From: Promethearchaeota archaeon
GTDB taxonomy: Archaea > Asgardarchaeota > Lokiarchaeia > Sigyniarchaeales > SOKP01
Assembly: GCA_016839705.1 (NCBI GenBank)
Contig: JAEOTR010000057.1
Location: 1 to 64,000 of the forward strand
Length of the DNA: 64,000 bases
Direction of reading: 5' to 3'
The notes below the pieces were generated by a model. The model made no database searches and was not told the origin of the DNA. It saw only the letters and a program-made list of their open reading frames with translations. The position numbers and the translations under genes are program-made. Below, in pieces: positions 39,656 to 48,876 of the stretch (the stretch's first letter is position 1; every line of letters starts with the position of its first letter).

Positions 39656-40372
39656 ATGAATAATACTAAAATTCTGATCGTAGGTCATAAAGGAGCTAAC
39701 TCCTTAGCTCCAGAGAATACTTTAAAGTCTTTTAGGAAAGCGATAGATTTAAAAGCAGATTTTATTGAATTTGACGTTCAATTGTCAAAAGATAATATAA
39801 TGGTTATGAACCATGATTTTAATACCTTCTCTACTACTGGTTATGATGGCCTGATTAGGGAGATGACCATTAAAGAGTTAAAGCAATTGGATTTTGGAGA
39901 GGGGGAAAAGATCGCAACTTTATCAGAATTAATAGAAATAGCTAAAAATAGGATAGGGTTAATATTTGATCTCAAAGCACCAGGACTCAACCAAAGATTG
40001 GTAGATGTTCTGAGGAATGAAAATTTAGGGAAACAATCAATTTTAAGTTCGTTTTCTTTTAACCAATTAATTAAGATTCAAAAAATAGATAGTAATCTTA
40101 AATTTGGGCTCCTTTTATCTGAAGAAATGAAAGTTAAGCAAATAATAATAAAAAGGATTCAGAAAGCAGTTAAGAATAATTTTTATTCAATTCACCTTCA
40201 TTTCAGCTTGATAGATCATCACCTTATTGAGTTTTGTCATGAAAACAATCTTAAAGTTTTTGGATGGACCGTAAATGATGAAAAGGACATGAAACAATTA
40301 ATTCAGATGGGGATAGATGGTATAATTACAGATGATATCCAACTCCTGAAAAAAGTGTTAAATAGAAGCTAG
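39656..40372 (+). CDS. Glycerophosphodiester phosphodiesterase (copy 2)
   Basis: VGHKGANSLAPENTLKSFRKAIDLKADFIEFDVQLSKD; FGWTVNDEKDMKQLIQMGIDGIITDD. Confidence 0.93.
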   Translation: MNNTKILIVGHKGANSLAPENTLKSFRKAIDLKADFIEFDVQLSKDNIMVMNHDFNTFSTTGYDGLIREMTIKELKQLDFGEGEKIATLSELIEIAKNRIGLIFDLKAPGLNQRLVDVLRNENLGKQSILSSFSFNQLIKIQKIDSNLKFGLLLSEEMKVKQIIIKRIQKAVKNNFYSIHLHFSLIDHHLIEFCHENNLKVFGWTVNDEKDMKQLIQMGIDGIITDDIQLLKKVLNRS

Positions 40373-40432
40373 GTTAAGAGTCGATACCTCTTAATAAAAT
40401 ATTTTATTTGAGCTTTATTCCTCTATTGTGTC

Positions 40433-40609
40433 ATGCTCAAAATTAATGAAGGTTTTGAGGAGTATAAAAGTAGATATAAATTTAAGTTAAAGCTTTTAAA
40501 TCGTAATGTATCTGTTTTTGAGAGCTTAGATCTACTAGGTGTTGTTCTAGATGAAGTAAACAGTTATAGAGAATTCTTACAACTGCATGAGAAATATAAT
40601 ATAACTTAA
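40433..40609 (+). CDS. Possible small protein (58 aa), not in ORF track
   Basis: ATG at 40433 in frame to TAA 40607-40609: MLKINEGFEEYKSRYKFKLKLLNRNVSVFESLDLLGVVLDEVNSYREFLQLHEKYNIT. Confidence 0.35.
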   Translation: MLKINEGFEEYKSRYKFKLKLLNRNVSVFESLDLLGVVLDEVNSYREFLQLHEKYNIT

Positions 40610-40669
40610 TATTTCTCAGTGTATACATCTTTAACTATATAACATTCTTAAGTGAGAAAATTTTGTTTA

Positions 40670-41431
40670 TTATTTATGTTCAGCGTCAATCGGACGTCCA
40701 GGACTGCCTTGATAGTAAAATTTTCCTTCTTTTCCCCTCCAATTTTTATGCAATACGGTATTAGGATATATTACATTATTATTTGTTGTAACTGCGTTTG
40801 GTCCAACTATATTACCGGGGTATAAAGTAGTATTTTTTCCTAATTTGAGTTCCATCATCGTGATTTTCCCGAAAATTGTATTAACCGCATGACTCGACAA
40901 CCCACTAGAAGGATAGATAAAAACATTGTCTCCCAAATCAGTAAACTCTAATCCCACATAACTATCACAGTAAATGACATTTTTACCAATTTTATTATGG
41001 CTTATTCTTCGAAGAACTCTGTTAACAAGCCAAGGAAATGGTGATTTTGATGATAACCACATAGGAAACTTTATAATAAAGCCTCTCTTATGATAATATT
41101 TCATCAATTTTCCTTCAGGGCTTTTTATATTATCGAGAACTCTCGCAAAAACACCTTGCTGAGGAGGTGATTTCCTATTCCATCTTCTAGTCCAAAAAGC
41201 AGTAAATTCGATTAACAAAACTAAATATAAATAAAAGAGTCCCATTAAAAATCCAGGTAATAGAAGAATATGCACAAATCTTGGAATAGAGAAAAGATTA
41301 ATAAATAAGTATTCGAATACTAGAAAAAATCCCAAACACACATAAAACGGAACTAGAAAGCTAATGAAATTGATTTTAAAGAAGTCAAATGCTGGGAGTT
41401 CAACAGTTTTTTCTTCTTTTTCCTCATTCAT
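40670..41431 (-). CDS. Membrane-associated left-handed beta-helix (hexapeptide) acyltransferase-like protein
   Basis: TM helices then IGKNVIYCDSYVGLEFTDLGDNVFIYPSSGLSSHAVN...LGKNTTLYPGNIVGPNAVTTNNNVIYPNTVL. Confidence 0.75.
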   Translation of the reverse strand: MNEEKEEKTVELPAFDFFKINFISFLVPFYVCLGFFLVFEYLFINLFSIPRFVHILLLPGFLMGLFYLYLVLLIEFTAFWTRRWNRKSPPQQGVFARVLDNIKSPEGKLMKYYHKRGFIIKFPMWLSSKSPFPWLVNRVLRRISHNKIGKNVIYCDSYVGLEFTDLGDNVFIYPSSGLSSHAVNTIFGKITMMELKLGKNTTLYPGNIVGPNAVTTNNNVIYPNTVLHKNWRGKEGKFYYQGSPGRPIDAEHK

Positions 41432-41569
41432 TATATAGTATAATTGAGTAGGATATTTAAAAAATTAATTATGTGGTTAAACAGGGAGTTCCCAAGAAAA
41501 AACAAAAATTTTAAGCTCACAAATAATTTGAATTTGTATCATTTGTAGGGATTTATTAGAGATGATATA

Positions 41570-42799
41570 ATGCTAAATGACAATACTTCAAAAAATCGAA
41601 AGATCTTTAAATACCCTGCTTTATCCCCATTGTGGATTGCAGTCTTTATTGATATAATTGGTTTCTCAATGATTCTCCCAATGGGACCATTCATAGCAAA
41701 GCAATTTAACATTCATATTTTTATTATGGGATTAGTTTTTTCTGTAAATGCTGTTTTTTCATTTTTCTTTGGTCCAATTTTAGGAAAATTGAGTGATAAG
41801 TACGGAAGAAAACCTTTATTACTGATATCTCAATTTGGCACTTTTTTAGGATTCGTCTTATTTGCTTTCTCTAATTCAATCTGGATGATAATTATTTCTC
41901 GTATTATTGATGGAATTTTTGGAGGAAATTTTCCAATAGCTAAAGCAATTATAGGTGATGAAGTTCCCCCAAAAGAGAGAGGAATTCAAATGGCAAATAT
42001 TGGGGTTGCTCATGTCCTAGCTTCCCTTATCGGTCCAGCAATTGGAGGGACTCTTTTTAGTTTTGGAGGTGTTTTATTACCTGGTTTATTTGCAGCAGGG
42101 ATGTCTGTCTTTACTATGATTATAACCATCTTTATTTTAGAGGAAACCTGGTCAGAATCAAAACGTCAAGTACATCATGAAGCTCCTTTAAAAATCGATA
42201 TTAAAATTAGAAAAAACAAAAATGCAATGTTTATTTTAGCAGTATGGGGATTTCACACGGCTTCCTTCATGATTGTGATGTCTTCATTTTCTTTCTTTGC
42301 TGAAATTGTATTTGGAATTGAATCCTATGAAATAGGAATATTGTTAATGATTGCTGGGATTCTTAGAGCAATAGTAAGATTTACACTGTTTAAACCAACA
42401 ATAAAAAGATTAGGAGAAAGTAATGCTATTAAACTTGGCTTGGGGTTCTTCCTTGTAGCTTTTCTATTAATAGGATTTTCAATCAACATTATCATGCTTT
42501 TTGCATTGTTGTTAGTTATTAGTTTTGCAGCATCATTAACCCGTGGTCCGATGAATAGTAAAATAAGTCAATCAGTGTCACCACGAGAACAAGGTAAAAT
42601 TAATGGGTTGTCCTCAGGATTAGATAGTTTTGCCCAAATAATTGGACCCTTAACCGGAACTTTTATATTAGGTTTTTTTCAACCATTCTTTCTTAGTTTT
42701 GTTGTAGGTTCAATAGCATTAATTCCGTTCTTAATGGTTTTGAAAACTGTTAAATTTAAAAAATTTCAATCCATTAACTCTGAGCTAAGAGAAAAATAA
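41570..42799 (+). CDS. MFS transporter
   Basis: GPILGKLSDKYGRKPLLLISQFG MFS loop 2-3 motif; 12-TM pattern. Confidence 0.93.
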   Translation: MLNDNTSKNRKIFKYPALSPLWIAVFIDIIGFSMILPMGPFIAKQFNIHIFIMGLVFSVNAVFSFFFGPILGKLSDKYGRKPLLLISQFGTFLGFVLFAFSNSIWMIIISRIIDGIFGGNFPIAKAIIGDEVPPKERGIQMANIGVAHVLASLIGPAIGGTLFSFGGVLLPGLFAAGMSVFTMIITIFILEETWSESKRQVHHEAPLKIDIKIRKNKNAMFILAVWGFHTASFMIVMSSFSFFAEIVFGIESYEIGILLMIAGILRAIVRFTLFKPTIKRLGESNAIKLGLGFFLVAFLLIGFSINIIMLFALLLVISFAASLTRGPMNSKISQSVSPREQGKINGLSSGLDSFAQIIGPLTGTFILGFFQPFFLSFVVGSIALIPFLMVLKTVKFKKFQSINSELREK

Positions 42800-42851
42800 T
42801 TAAAAAAATATTTTTTATACGAGTTATTCTTACATGTTTTTTCTTCTAGTA

Positions 42852-43061
42852 TCATTCCAACGTTTCAATCTGCCTAAACTGTCTTTTTTCCATTAATGGA
42901 ATTATTTTCTTAAGTACCATTATAAATACCCCAAACGCAAGCGTTCTTGAGCCAATATCATATAATAGGAATTTAATTCCTAGTAAGAATACTCCTAATA
43001 CAGGGTCTATTGGTTGATCAAAACTGTCGAAAGTAGTACTATAACCATTTATCTTCCCCAT
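42852..43061 (-). pseudogene. MFS transporter C-terminal remnant
   Basis: MGKINGYSTTFDSFDQPIDPVLGVFLL...KKIIPLMEKRQF matches IGKINGYTTTLDSLAQIIGPIFGTFLL...KVIIPLMQKKQF of 43118..44410. Confidence 0.85.
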
Positions 43062-43117
43062 CTTCGTTGTTGTTAATAATAGGGAAGGAGCTAGAAATAA
43101 TTATATTTATATTCTTC

Positions 43118-44410
43118 TTAAAGTTTCTCTTGTAATATTTCTTCTGGGTTAAATTGCTTTTTCTGCATTAAGGGTATAATGACTTTAAAATCCATTAAAA
43201 ATGCCCCAAGTGCAAGTATTGCCATAAAAGAACCAAAAAAAACAGGATTAAACCTTTCTAACAGAAATGTACCAAAAATTGGACCTATAATTTGGGCAAG
43301 ACTATCTAACGTTGTAGTATATCCATTGATTTTTCCTATTTCTTTTGGAGTAACAGATTGAGTTACCCTACTCATCAAAATTCCTCTTGAACAAGAGACA
43401 CCATAACTTGCGAATATCATTAGTATAATAAAAATCCATGGTTCAGGATAAATATTTGCAAATATACCTATACAGAAAAAAGTCACTACTAAAACTGATA
43501 ATCCTAAAATAGTCATGTTTCTTTCACCTAATTTCCTCATAGTAGGTTTAAATACAGAAAATCTTACTATAGCACGGGAAATTCCTGATATTGTTAATAA
43601 TAGACTTACTCCTAAAGTACCAAATCCGAGAATTAAAGAAATAAAAACAGCTAAGGTAGACACATATGTAATAAAAGAAAACGTATGTAAGGCGAATTGT
43701 GTTAATAAATATAGCACATCTTTATTTTTCCAGATTTGAATTTTAATTTTGATCTCTTTTTGTGCTTTTTCTCGCTTAAATTTAGGCCAAGTTTCTTCGA
43801 TAAATAAAAATGTTACTAGAATTGTTAAAAATGAAAACCCCGCAGCTACTAGACCAGAAAGTGCCATGGGATATGTGGGTCCAAAAATCTGAAATACGGA
43901 TAAAAATCCACCCAAGCCTGGAGCAACAAGTCCTGCAATTGTCATCACAACCCCCACGTTTGTCATTTGAATTCCTCTATCTCTTGGTGGGACTGCATCT
44001 GTAATGATTGCCTTTGTAAGTGGAAAATTTCCCCCAAAGATACCATCTACCATTCGTGCTATAAAAAACATTGGTAGTGAATTTGAAAAAGCCAAAATTA
44101 AAAATGCTGAGCACGTACCTGCTTCAGCAATTAAGAGCATTGGTCTTCTTCCATATTTATCACTTAACTTTCCCCAAATAGGGGCAGAAAAGAGCGAAAA
44201 TACGGCATTTGTCGCTAGGAGTAATCCAATTGTAACAGGAGTTGCATTGAAAATACTTATTAGAGAAGGTATATAAGGTAAAATTATATAGAAACCTAAG
44301 ACATCAATTAATAAACCGATCCATAGAGGTCTTAATATAGGATACTTTGTTTTCATTGCATCCTTAAACTGTTGTTGCTTTTCTCGTCGAGTAGGTGCTT
44401 GTTGATCCAT
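43118..44410 (-). CDS. MFS transporter
   Basis: APIWGKLSDKYGRRPMLLIAEAG; 12-TM pattern. Confidence 0.93.
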   Translation of the reverse strand: MDQQAPTRREKQQQFKDAMKTKYPILRPLWIGLLIDVLGFYIILPYIPSLISIFNATPVTIGLLLATNAVFSLFSAPIWGKLSDKYGRRPMLLIAEAGTCSAFLILAFSNSLPMFFIARMVDGIFGGNFPLTKAIITDAVPPRDRGIQMTNVGVVMTIAGLVAPGLGGFLSVFQIFGPTYPMALSGLVAAGFSFLTILVTFLFIEETWPKFKREKAQKEIKIKIQIWKNKDVLYLLTQFALHTFSFITYVSTLAVFISLILGFGTLGVSLLLTISGISRAIVRFSVFKPTMRKLGERNMTILGLSVLVVTFFCIGIFANIYPEPWIFIILMIFASYGVSCSRGILMSRVTQSVTPKEIGKINGYTTTLDSLAQIIGPIFGTFLLERFNPVFFGSFMAILALGAFLMDFKVIIPLMQKKQFNPEEILQEKL

Positions 44411-44546
44411 ATTCTAATCAAATTCTTTTTAATTTAAATCAAAAAATAAAGAATTACATTTAAAATTTCTAATAATAAAAAAAAGAGTATTCCTCCTTGA
44501 AGAGACCAATATTTTTTTTTGGAATCCCAACCAATAATTCAAAAAA

Positions 44547-45383
44547 TTATGTTTTTAAAAAATCCAATAATATCTGATTGACTTCAAGTGTTTTTTCCAA
44601 TGGTAAATTATGACGTGCATCCTTTATGACCTTAAGAGTACTGTTAGAGATTCTTTCATGCATATTTTGATTTACTGAAACTGGTGCGATTCGATCTTTT
44701 TCTCCACAGAGTAGAAGTGTTTCACTTTTAATTTCATGAAGTCTATCAAAAGTGTTATGGCCTTTCACCGCATTAGCTGCGTTTTCATTATCTTGGATGG
44801 AATATGGATTTTTTAGCTCTCTCTCGATTAATTCCTCTACAGACCATAAGCCAAAGAATTTTTTCTTAGGATCTTCTGCCATCTTTTTCCAAAATTCTCG
44901 AGAGAAACTAGCTTTTGCAGATTTTAAAAAGGTGTTTAGAGGATCCTTTTTTAAATCTTGAAAATAAGTGTTTTTCCCGTTTTTATACATTTCTGGACCT
45001 TGTTCGTTAGGAAATCCTGGCCATGTGTTTATTAATACTAATTTATTTACCCTTTCAGGATATTTTAATACATAATTCAATACTATCATTCCGCCCAAAG
45101 ACGATCCTACCACATGAGTCTTCTCGAATTTTAGATAATCTAACAATCCATTAATGTCTTCAGCATACATATCCATGGTATAAGGTATATTTGGATGATC
45201 AGATTTACCTGCACCCCTATTGTCGATTATTATAACTTTAAAATGTTCTGATAAGGCACCAACATGAATTAACCATCCTTCTTTAGTACCTCCCCAGCCA
45301 TGAATTAAAATTACAGGTTCTCCTTCTCCATGTATCTCATAACATAACTTTATTCCATTAACTTCAGCAAATAACTCTGTCAT
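44547..45383 (-). CDS. Alpha/beta hydrolase (array copy 1)
   Basis: VILIHGWGGTKEGW; GSSLGGMIV nucleophile elbow; C-terminal RHNLPLEKTLEVNQILLDFLKT. Confidence 0.93.
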   Translation of the reverse strand: MTELFAEVNGIKLCYEIHGEGEPVILIHGWGGTKEGWLIHVGALSEHFKVIIIDNRGAGKSDHPNIPYTMDMYAEDINGLLDYLKFEKTHVVGSSLGGMIVLNYVLKYPERVNKLVLINTWPGFPNEQGPEMYKNGKNTYFQDLKKDPLNTFLKSAKASFSREFWKKMAEDPKKKFFGLWSVEELIERELKNPYSIQDNENAANAVKGHNTFDRLHEIKSETLLLCGEKDRIAPVSVNQNMHERISNSTLKVIKDARHNLPLEKTLEVNQILLDFLKT

Positions 45384-45423
45384 TTAAATCAAGTTAATTG
45401 ATTAATAATTATTATACTATTAT

Positions 45424-46281
45424 TCATGATTTTAAAAATTTTATAATATATTGGTTAATTATCTGGGGATATTCTAATATTGATTGATGACCAGCATCCG
45501 GAATAACAATAAAATGACTATTTGGAATTAAATTTTGCATTTTTTCAACCATTATCTTAGGACATGTCTTATCTTTATCCGCTGCGAGTATCAACACTTC
45601 GTTTTTAATTTCATGTAATCTCTCATATATGTTATGCGTTTTTAGTGCTTCTACTTGGTTTATGATATCTTTTTCTGTCGGACCATATTCCATTTTTTCT
45701 TTAACTAGATCCTCAACTGACCATATACCGTGAAATTTTTTCTTCGGATTTTGAGCCATTTCTTTCCAAAAATTACGCGAATAACTTTTTTTAGCCCCAG
45801 CTATGAAGTTGTTAATAGGATCCTTTCTCATCTCATTTAAAGAGGTTATCTTGCTTTCTTTATAATATTGAATTCCTTTATCGCTTGGAACACCGGAAGG
45901 TGTAATTCCTGCAATGGTATTTATCAAAACAATTTTATCAACATAAAAGGGATATTTTAAGACAAAATTCTGTACAATCATACCTCCCAAACTATGCCCG
46001 ATAATGTGTGTCTTCTGGATTTTAAGTAAATCTAAAAGAGCTTTAATATCATCAGCGTATATTTCCATACTATATAGTCCATTAGGTCTCGCAGATTTTC
46101 CCGCTCCTCTATTATCCATTCCAATTACTCTGAAATACAGAGATAGATCCCCAATTTGAGCCAGCCAATGTTCCTTTCTATTTCCAAAGCCATGTATTAA
46201 TAAAATGGGACTTTTTTCTTCACTACCATGAATTTCGTAGCAAATTTTTATCCCATTCACGTTAACAAATAATTCCGTCAT
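45424..46281 (-). CDS. Alpha/beta hydrolase (array copy 2); start likely ATG 46281, not 46365
   Basis: MTELFVNVNGIKICYEIHG aligns with copy 1 start; GHSLGGMIV elbow. Confidence 0.92.
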   Translation of the reverse strand: MTELFVNVNGIKICYEIHGSEEKSPILLIHGFGNRKEHWLAQIGDLSLYFRVIGMDNRGAGKSARPNGLYSMEIYADDIKALLDLLKIQKTHIIGHSLGGMIVQNFVLKYPFYVDKIVLINTIAGITPSGVPSDKGIQYYKESKITSLNEMRKDPINNFIAGAKKSYSRNFWKEMAQNPKKKFHGIWSVEDLVKEKMEYGPTEKDIINQVEALKTHNIYERLHEIKNEVLILAADKDKTCPKIMVEKMQNLIPNSHFIVIPDAGHQSILEYPQIINQYIIKFLKS

Positions 46282-46321
46282 GATACTTCTTAATGATTTT
46301 TTTTTCAAGAAATTTTCATAC

Positions 46322-47155
46322 TCATTTAAGAAACTCGATAATAGATTTATTAACTTCTGGTGCATTAGATTTGTGAGATTCGTGCCCTGCTTTTTCTATT
46401 ACTTTTAAAGTACTATTTGGTATTAAATTGTGAATCTCCATCATTCTTTCTTTTGGTACAAGTACATCATGCGAAGCCGTGAGTAGTAGCGTCTCTTGCT
46501 TAATTTTGTGCAAATTATTAAAACTATTATGGGTTTTAAAAGAGTAGGATATATTTCGAATATCCTGTGCAGTAGGTGGATCTCTAGTATAATAATCAAT
46601 AAGGTCTTCAGCAGACCATAATCCAAAAAATTTTTCCTTGGGATTATCCAGCATTCTTTCCCGAAATTTATGATAAAATCCAAACTTTGTGCTATCCCAA
46701 AATGCTTTAACTGGATCTTTTTTTCTTACTTCCAATCCTTTAATTCTCATTTGAATATATGGTTCAGGATCATATTGCTCAGGAATTTTTGGCAATGAAT
46801 TTATGAGAACAAGTTTATTCACACTCTCAGGATACTTCACTACAAAATTTTGGGCAATCATCCCTCCAAATGAATGAGCTATTAAATTTATTTTCTGTAT
46901 TGATAAGTAATCCATCAATCCCTTCACATCATCAGCAAGCATTTCCATAGTGTAATGGTAGTTAGGTCTTGAACTTTTTCCTGCCCCTCTCATGTCGATA
47001 CTAATAATCCTAAAATGTTTAGATAATTCGGGGATTTGAGCCATAAATCCTTCCTTTTTTGAACCAAAACCGTGAAGAAGGAATGTCGGAAATCCTTCTC
47101 CTTGACTTTTATAGCAAATTTTTATGCCATGTACATCCGCAAAAGCTTCAACCAT
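46322..47155 (-). CDS. Alpha/beta hydrolase (array copy 3)
   Basis: TFLLHGFGSKKEGF; AHSFGGMIA elbow. Confidence 0.93.
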   Translation of the reverse strand: MVEAFADVHGIKICYKSQGEGFPTFLLHGFGSKKEGFMAQIPELSKHFRIISIDMRGAGKSSRPNYHYTMEMLADDVKGLMDYLSIQKINLIAHSFGGMIAQNFVVKYPESVNKLVLINSLPKIPEQYDPEPYIQMRIKGLEVRKKDPVKAFWDSTKFGFYHKFRERMLDNPKEKFFGLWSAEDLIDYYTRDPPTAQDIRNISYSFKTHNSFNNLHKIKQETLLLTASHDVLVPKERMMEIHNLIPNSTLKVIEKAGHESHKSNAPEVNKSIIEFLK

Positions 47156-47172
47156 AAATAGTAATAGGTAGC

Positions 47173-47256
47173 TTAATTTTTAAGAAAATATATTATTAAT
47201 TGGTTTGCTTCAGGAACCTTTTCTAACGGAAGAGATAATTTAAACAGGTTTTTTAG
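47173..47256 (-). pseudogene. C-terminal remnant of a fourth alpha/beta hydrolase copy
   Basis: Minus-strand NLFKLSLPLEKVPEANQLIIYFLKN* aligns to copy 1 C-terminus NLPLEKTLEVNQILLDFLKT*; in-frame stop upstream at 47257-47259. Confidence 0.7.
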
Positions 47257-47358
47257 TTATTTTAGGGGGCCCTAAGCTTAAGGAATTTAAAATTTTCAAT
47301 AATTTTTGAATATTCGTTCCCATAAATCAAATGAGGCATTTCTCCTAATTTATTTTTA

Positions 47359-47693
47359 TCATTTGTTCGAAGCATCTGCCTCAAATATTAAATCAAGGAT
47401 TTCTTCATATTGCCCACTTAGAATTATTTCCATTTTCTCTTCTTTTTGAGACATTAAGTTATTTTCAAATAATTCTTTACGAGTTGGCTTAGGTTTGTTT
47501 GGTTGATGAGTGATATTTTGCTTCAAATAAGGTGAATTTTTTAAAATTGTAAGATTATTCAATGGTTTCTTTGTTGACTTTTTTTAGCAGGCTTCTTAGG
47601 TGCAGTCTTGGTTGTTGCTATAGCTTTCTGTACTGGTTTTTTAGAAGCAAATTTTGATGTTGCTGTCTTATTTATTGATGGTTTTTTCGCTAT
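47359..47693 (-). pseudogene. Lys/Pro/Ala-rich small protein gene, disrupted (ATA in place of start, frameshift at A7 run)
   Basis: 47693..47559 encodes (I)AKKPSINKTATSKFASKKPVQKAIATTKTAPKKPAKK...; a -1 shift at AAAAAAA joins it to KSTKKPLNNLTILKNSPYLKQNI... (the 67-aa track ORF). Confidence 0.6.
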
Positions 47694-47866
47694 TTTTTAA
47701 ACCTATAAAAAATGTAGTTTGAATTTTTGACCTTGTTATAATATTTTCAAAATGATATTTAAAAACTACATCCTAAATGAATTAGTAAACTGTTTTAACA
47801 TAGATTTTTATATTGAATTTCCTTATTTTTAATAACTTCAATACAAAAATCTGAGGTTTTGAGAAT

Positions 47867-48241
47867 ATGGTTCGAACTGCGAGAGAGCATCGTTTGTCAT
47901 GCTATGGTGTAATAATAACTATCGTTGTTGCATTAATTTTATATTTAATTTTTGGTCCAAATTTCTTTATGAATCCTTTTATTGTATTCTCTTTCATAGC
48001 ATTCGTAATAATTCTTAATTGTTGGTTATTTGGCCAAATCCGAGCATTCAAGGAATGGTTAAGGAGCAAAAAAAAAATGAAGACTTATCAATATATCAAG
48101 AAGGCACCTGCAGCTGAGAGTTTAGAGACTTCTGAAACATTTGAGTTAGAAGATAATATAACATGTCCTTATTGTGGAGTAGTACAAGAAAAAGGCACCA
48201 CTTTTTGTACTAAATGTGGCCAAAAAATAGAAAATCTCTGA
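47867..48241 (+). CDS. Two-TM protein with C-terminal zinc ribbon
   Basis: C-terminal ITCPYCGVVQEKGTTFCTKCGQKIENL. Confidence 0.8.
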   Translation: MVRTAREHRLSCYGVIITIVVALILYLIFGPNFFMNPFIVFSFIAFVIILNCWLFGQIRAFKEWLRSKKKMKTYQYIKKAPAAESLETSETFELEDNITCPYCGVVQEKGTTFCTKCGQKIENL

Positions 48242-48329
48242 AAGAATATTTAGCAAGCAAACTTATTCATCTATTTTTTTATTTTGAATAAAAAGAAAAA
48301 AATTAATTTTTTTGATAAAATTTTAATTT

Positions 48330-48785
48330 CTATGGTAGTTTGTGACCACAACTACCACAAAAATCAGAATCAGGCTTTAGGGGTTTTCCACATTCAGGAC
48401 ATAAGTTATTTTGAGAGCTCTCAATTTGAGATCTGGCTTTGTTAATGGTTTCTGCTAAAATTAATGAATTTTTTTTAGACTGTTTTATAAAATGCTTAAG
48501 GTTATCAAGTGGTACAATAGTGTAAAATTTTCCAGAATGAGTTTCAATTTTAACTAGATGCATAATTCGACGTTTAGTTTTATATGCTGAAGAGATATCT
48601 GACCATGGGAGCTCTAGATGAAATCCTGCATTATGTTTAATAATTCCAGGTGCACTTACATTTTGACCCTCAAAAGTTAGACCTTCAGTAGTAATGTGAA
48701 TATTTGCATAGTAAACATTATCATATTGCACCATTTTCATCTCTCCTTCACAGAAGAATCCTGCTGCTTGGTATAATAACGTCAT
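48330..48785 (-). CDS. PH/GRAM-like domain protein with C-terminal zinc ribbon
   Basis: YYANIHITTEGLTFEGQ...LELPWSDISSAYKTKRRIMHLVKIETHSGKFYTIVPLDNLKHF; LCPECGKPLKPDSDFCGSCGHKLP. Confidence 0.6.
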   Translation of the reverse strand: MTLLYQAAGFFCEGEMKMVQYDNVYYANIHITTEGLTFEGQNVSAPGIIKHNAGFHLELPWSDISSAYKTKRRIMHLVKIETHSGKFYTIVPLDNLKHFIKQSKKNSLILAETINKARSQIESSQNNLCPECGKPLKPDSDFCGSCGHKLP

Positions 48786-48876
48786 TTTTAATACCTTATT
48801 TTTGTCTTTTTAATATTTTAATATATTATTTGTAAGGTTAATATTAAATATTTTCGTTTTAATTTGTCCTAGCAGA

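Noticed and set aside
38906-40372. Tandem GDPD genes as a novel fusion or system
   Set aside because: Two ordinary paralogues separated by a few bases; a simple gene duplication.
43179-44276. Several plus-strand ORFs (60-90 aa)
   Set aside because: Antisense shadows of the intact MFS gene 43118-44410.
46441-46683. 80-aa minus ORF
   Set aside because: Out-of-frame overlap within alpha/beta hydrolase copy 3.
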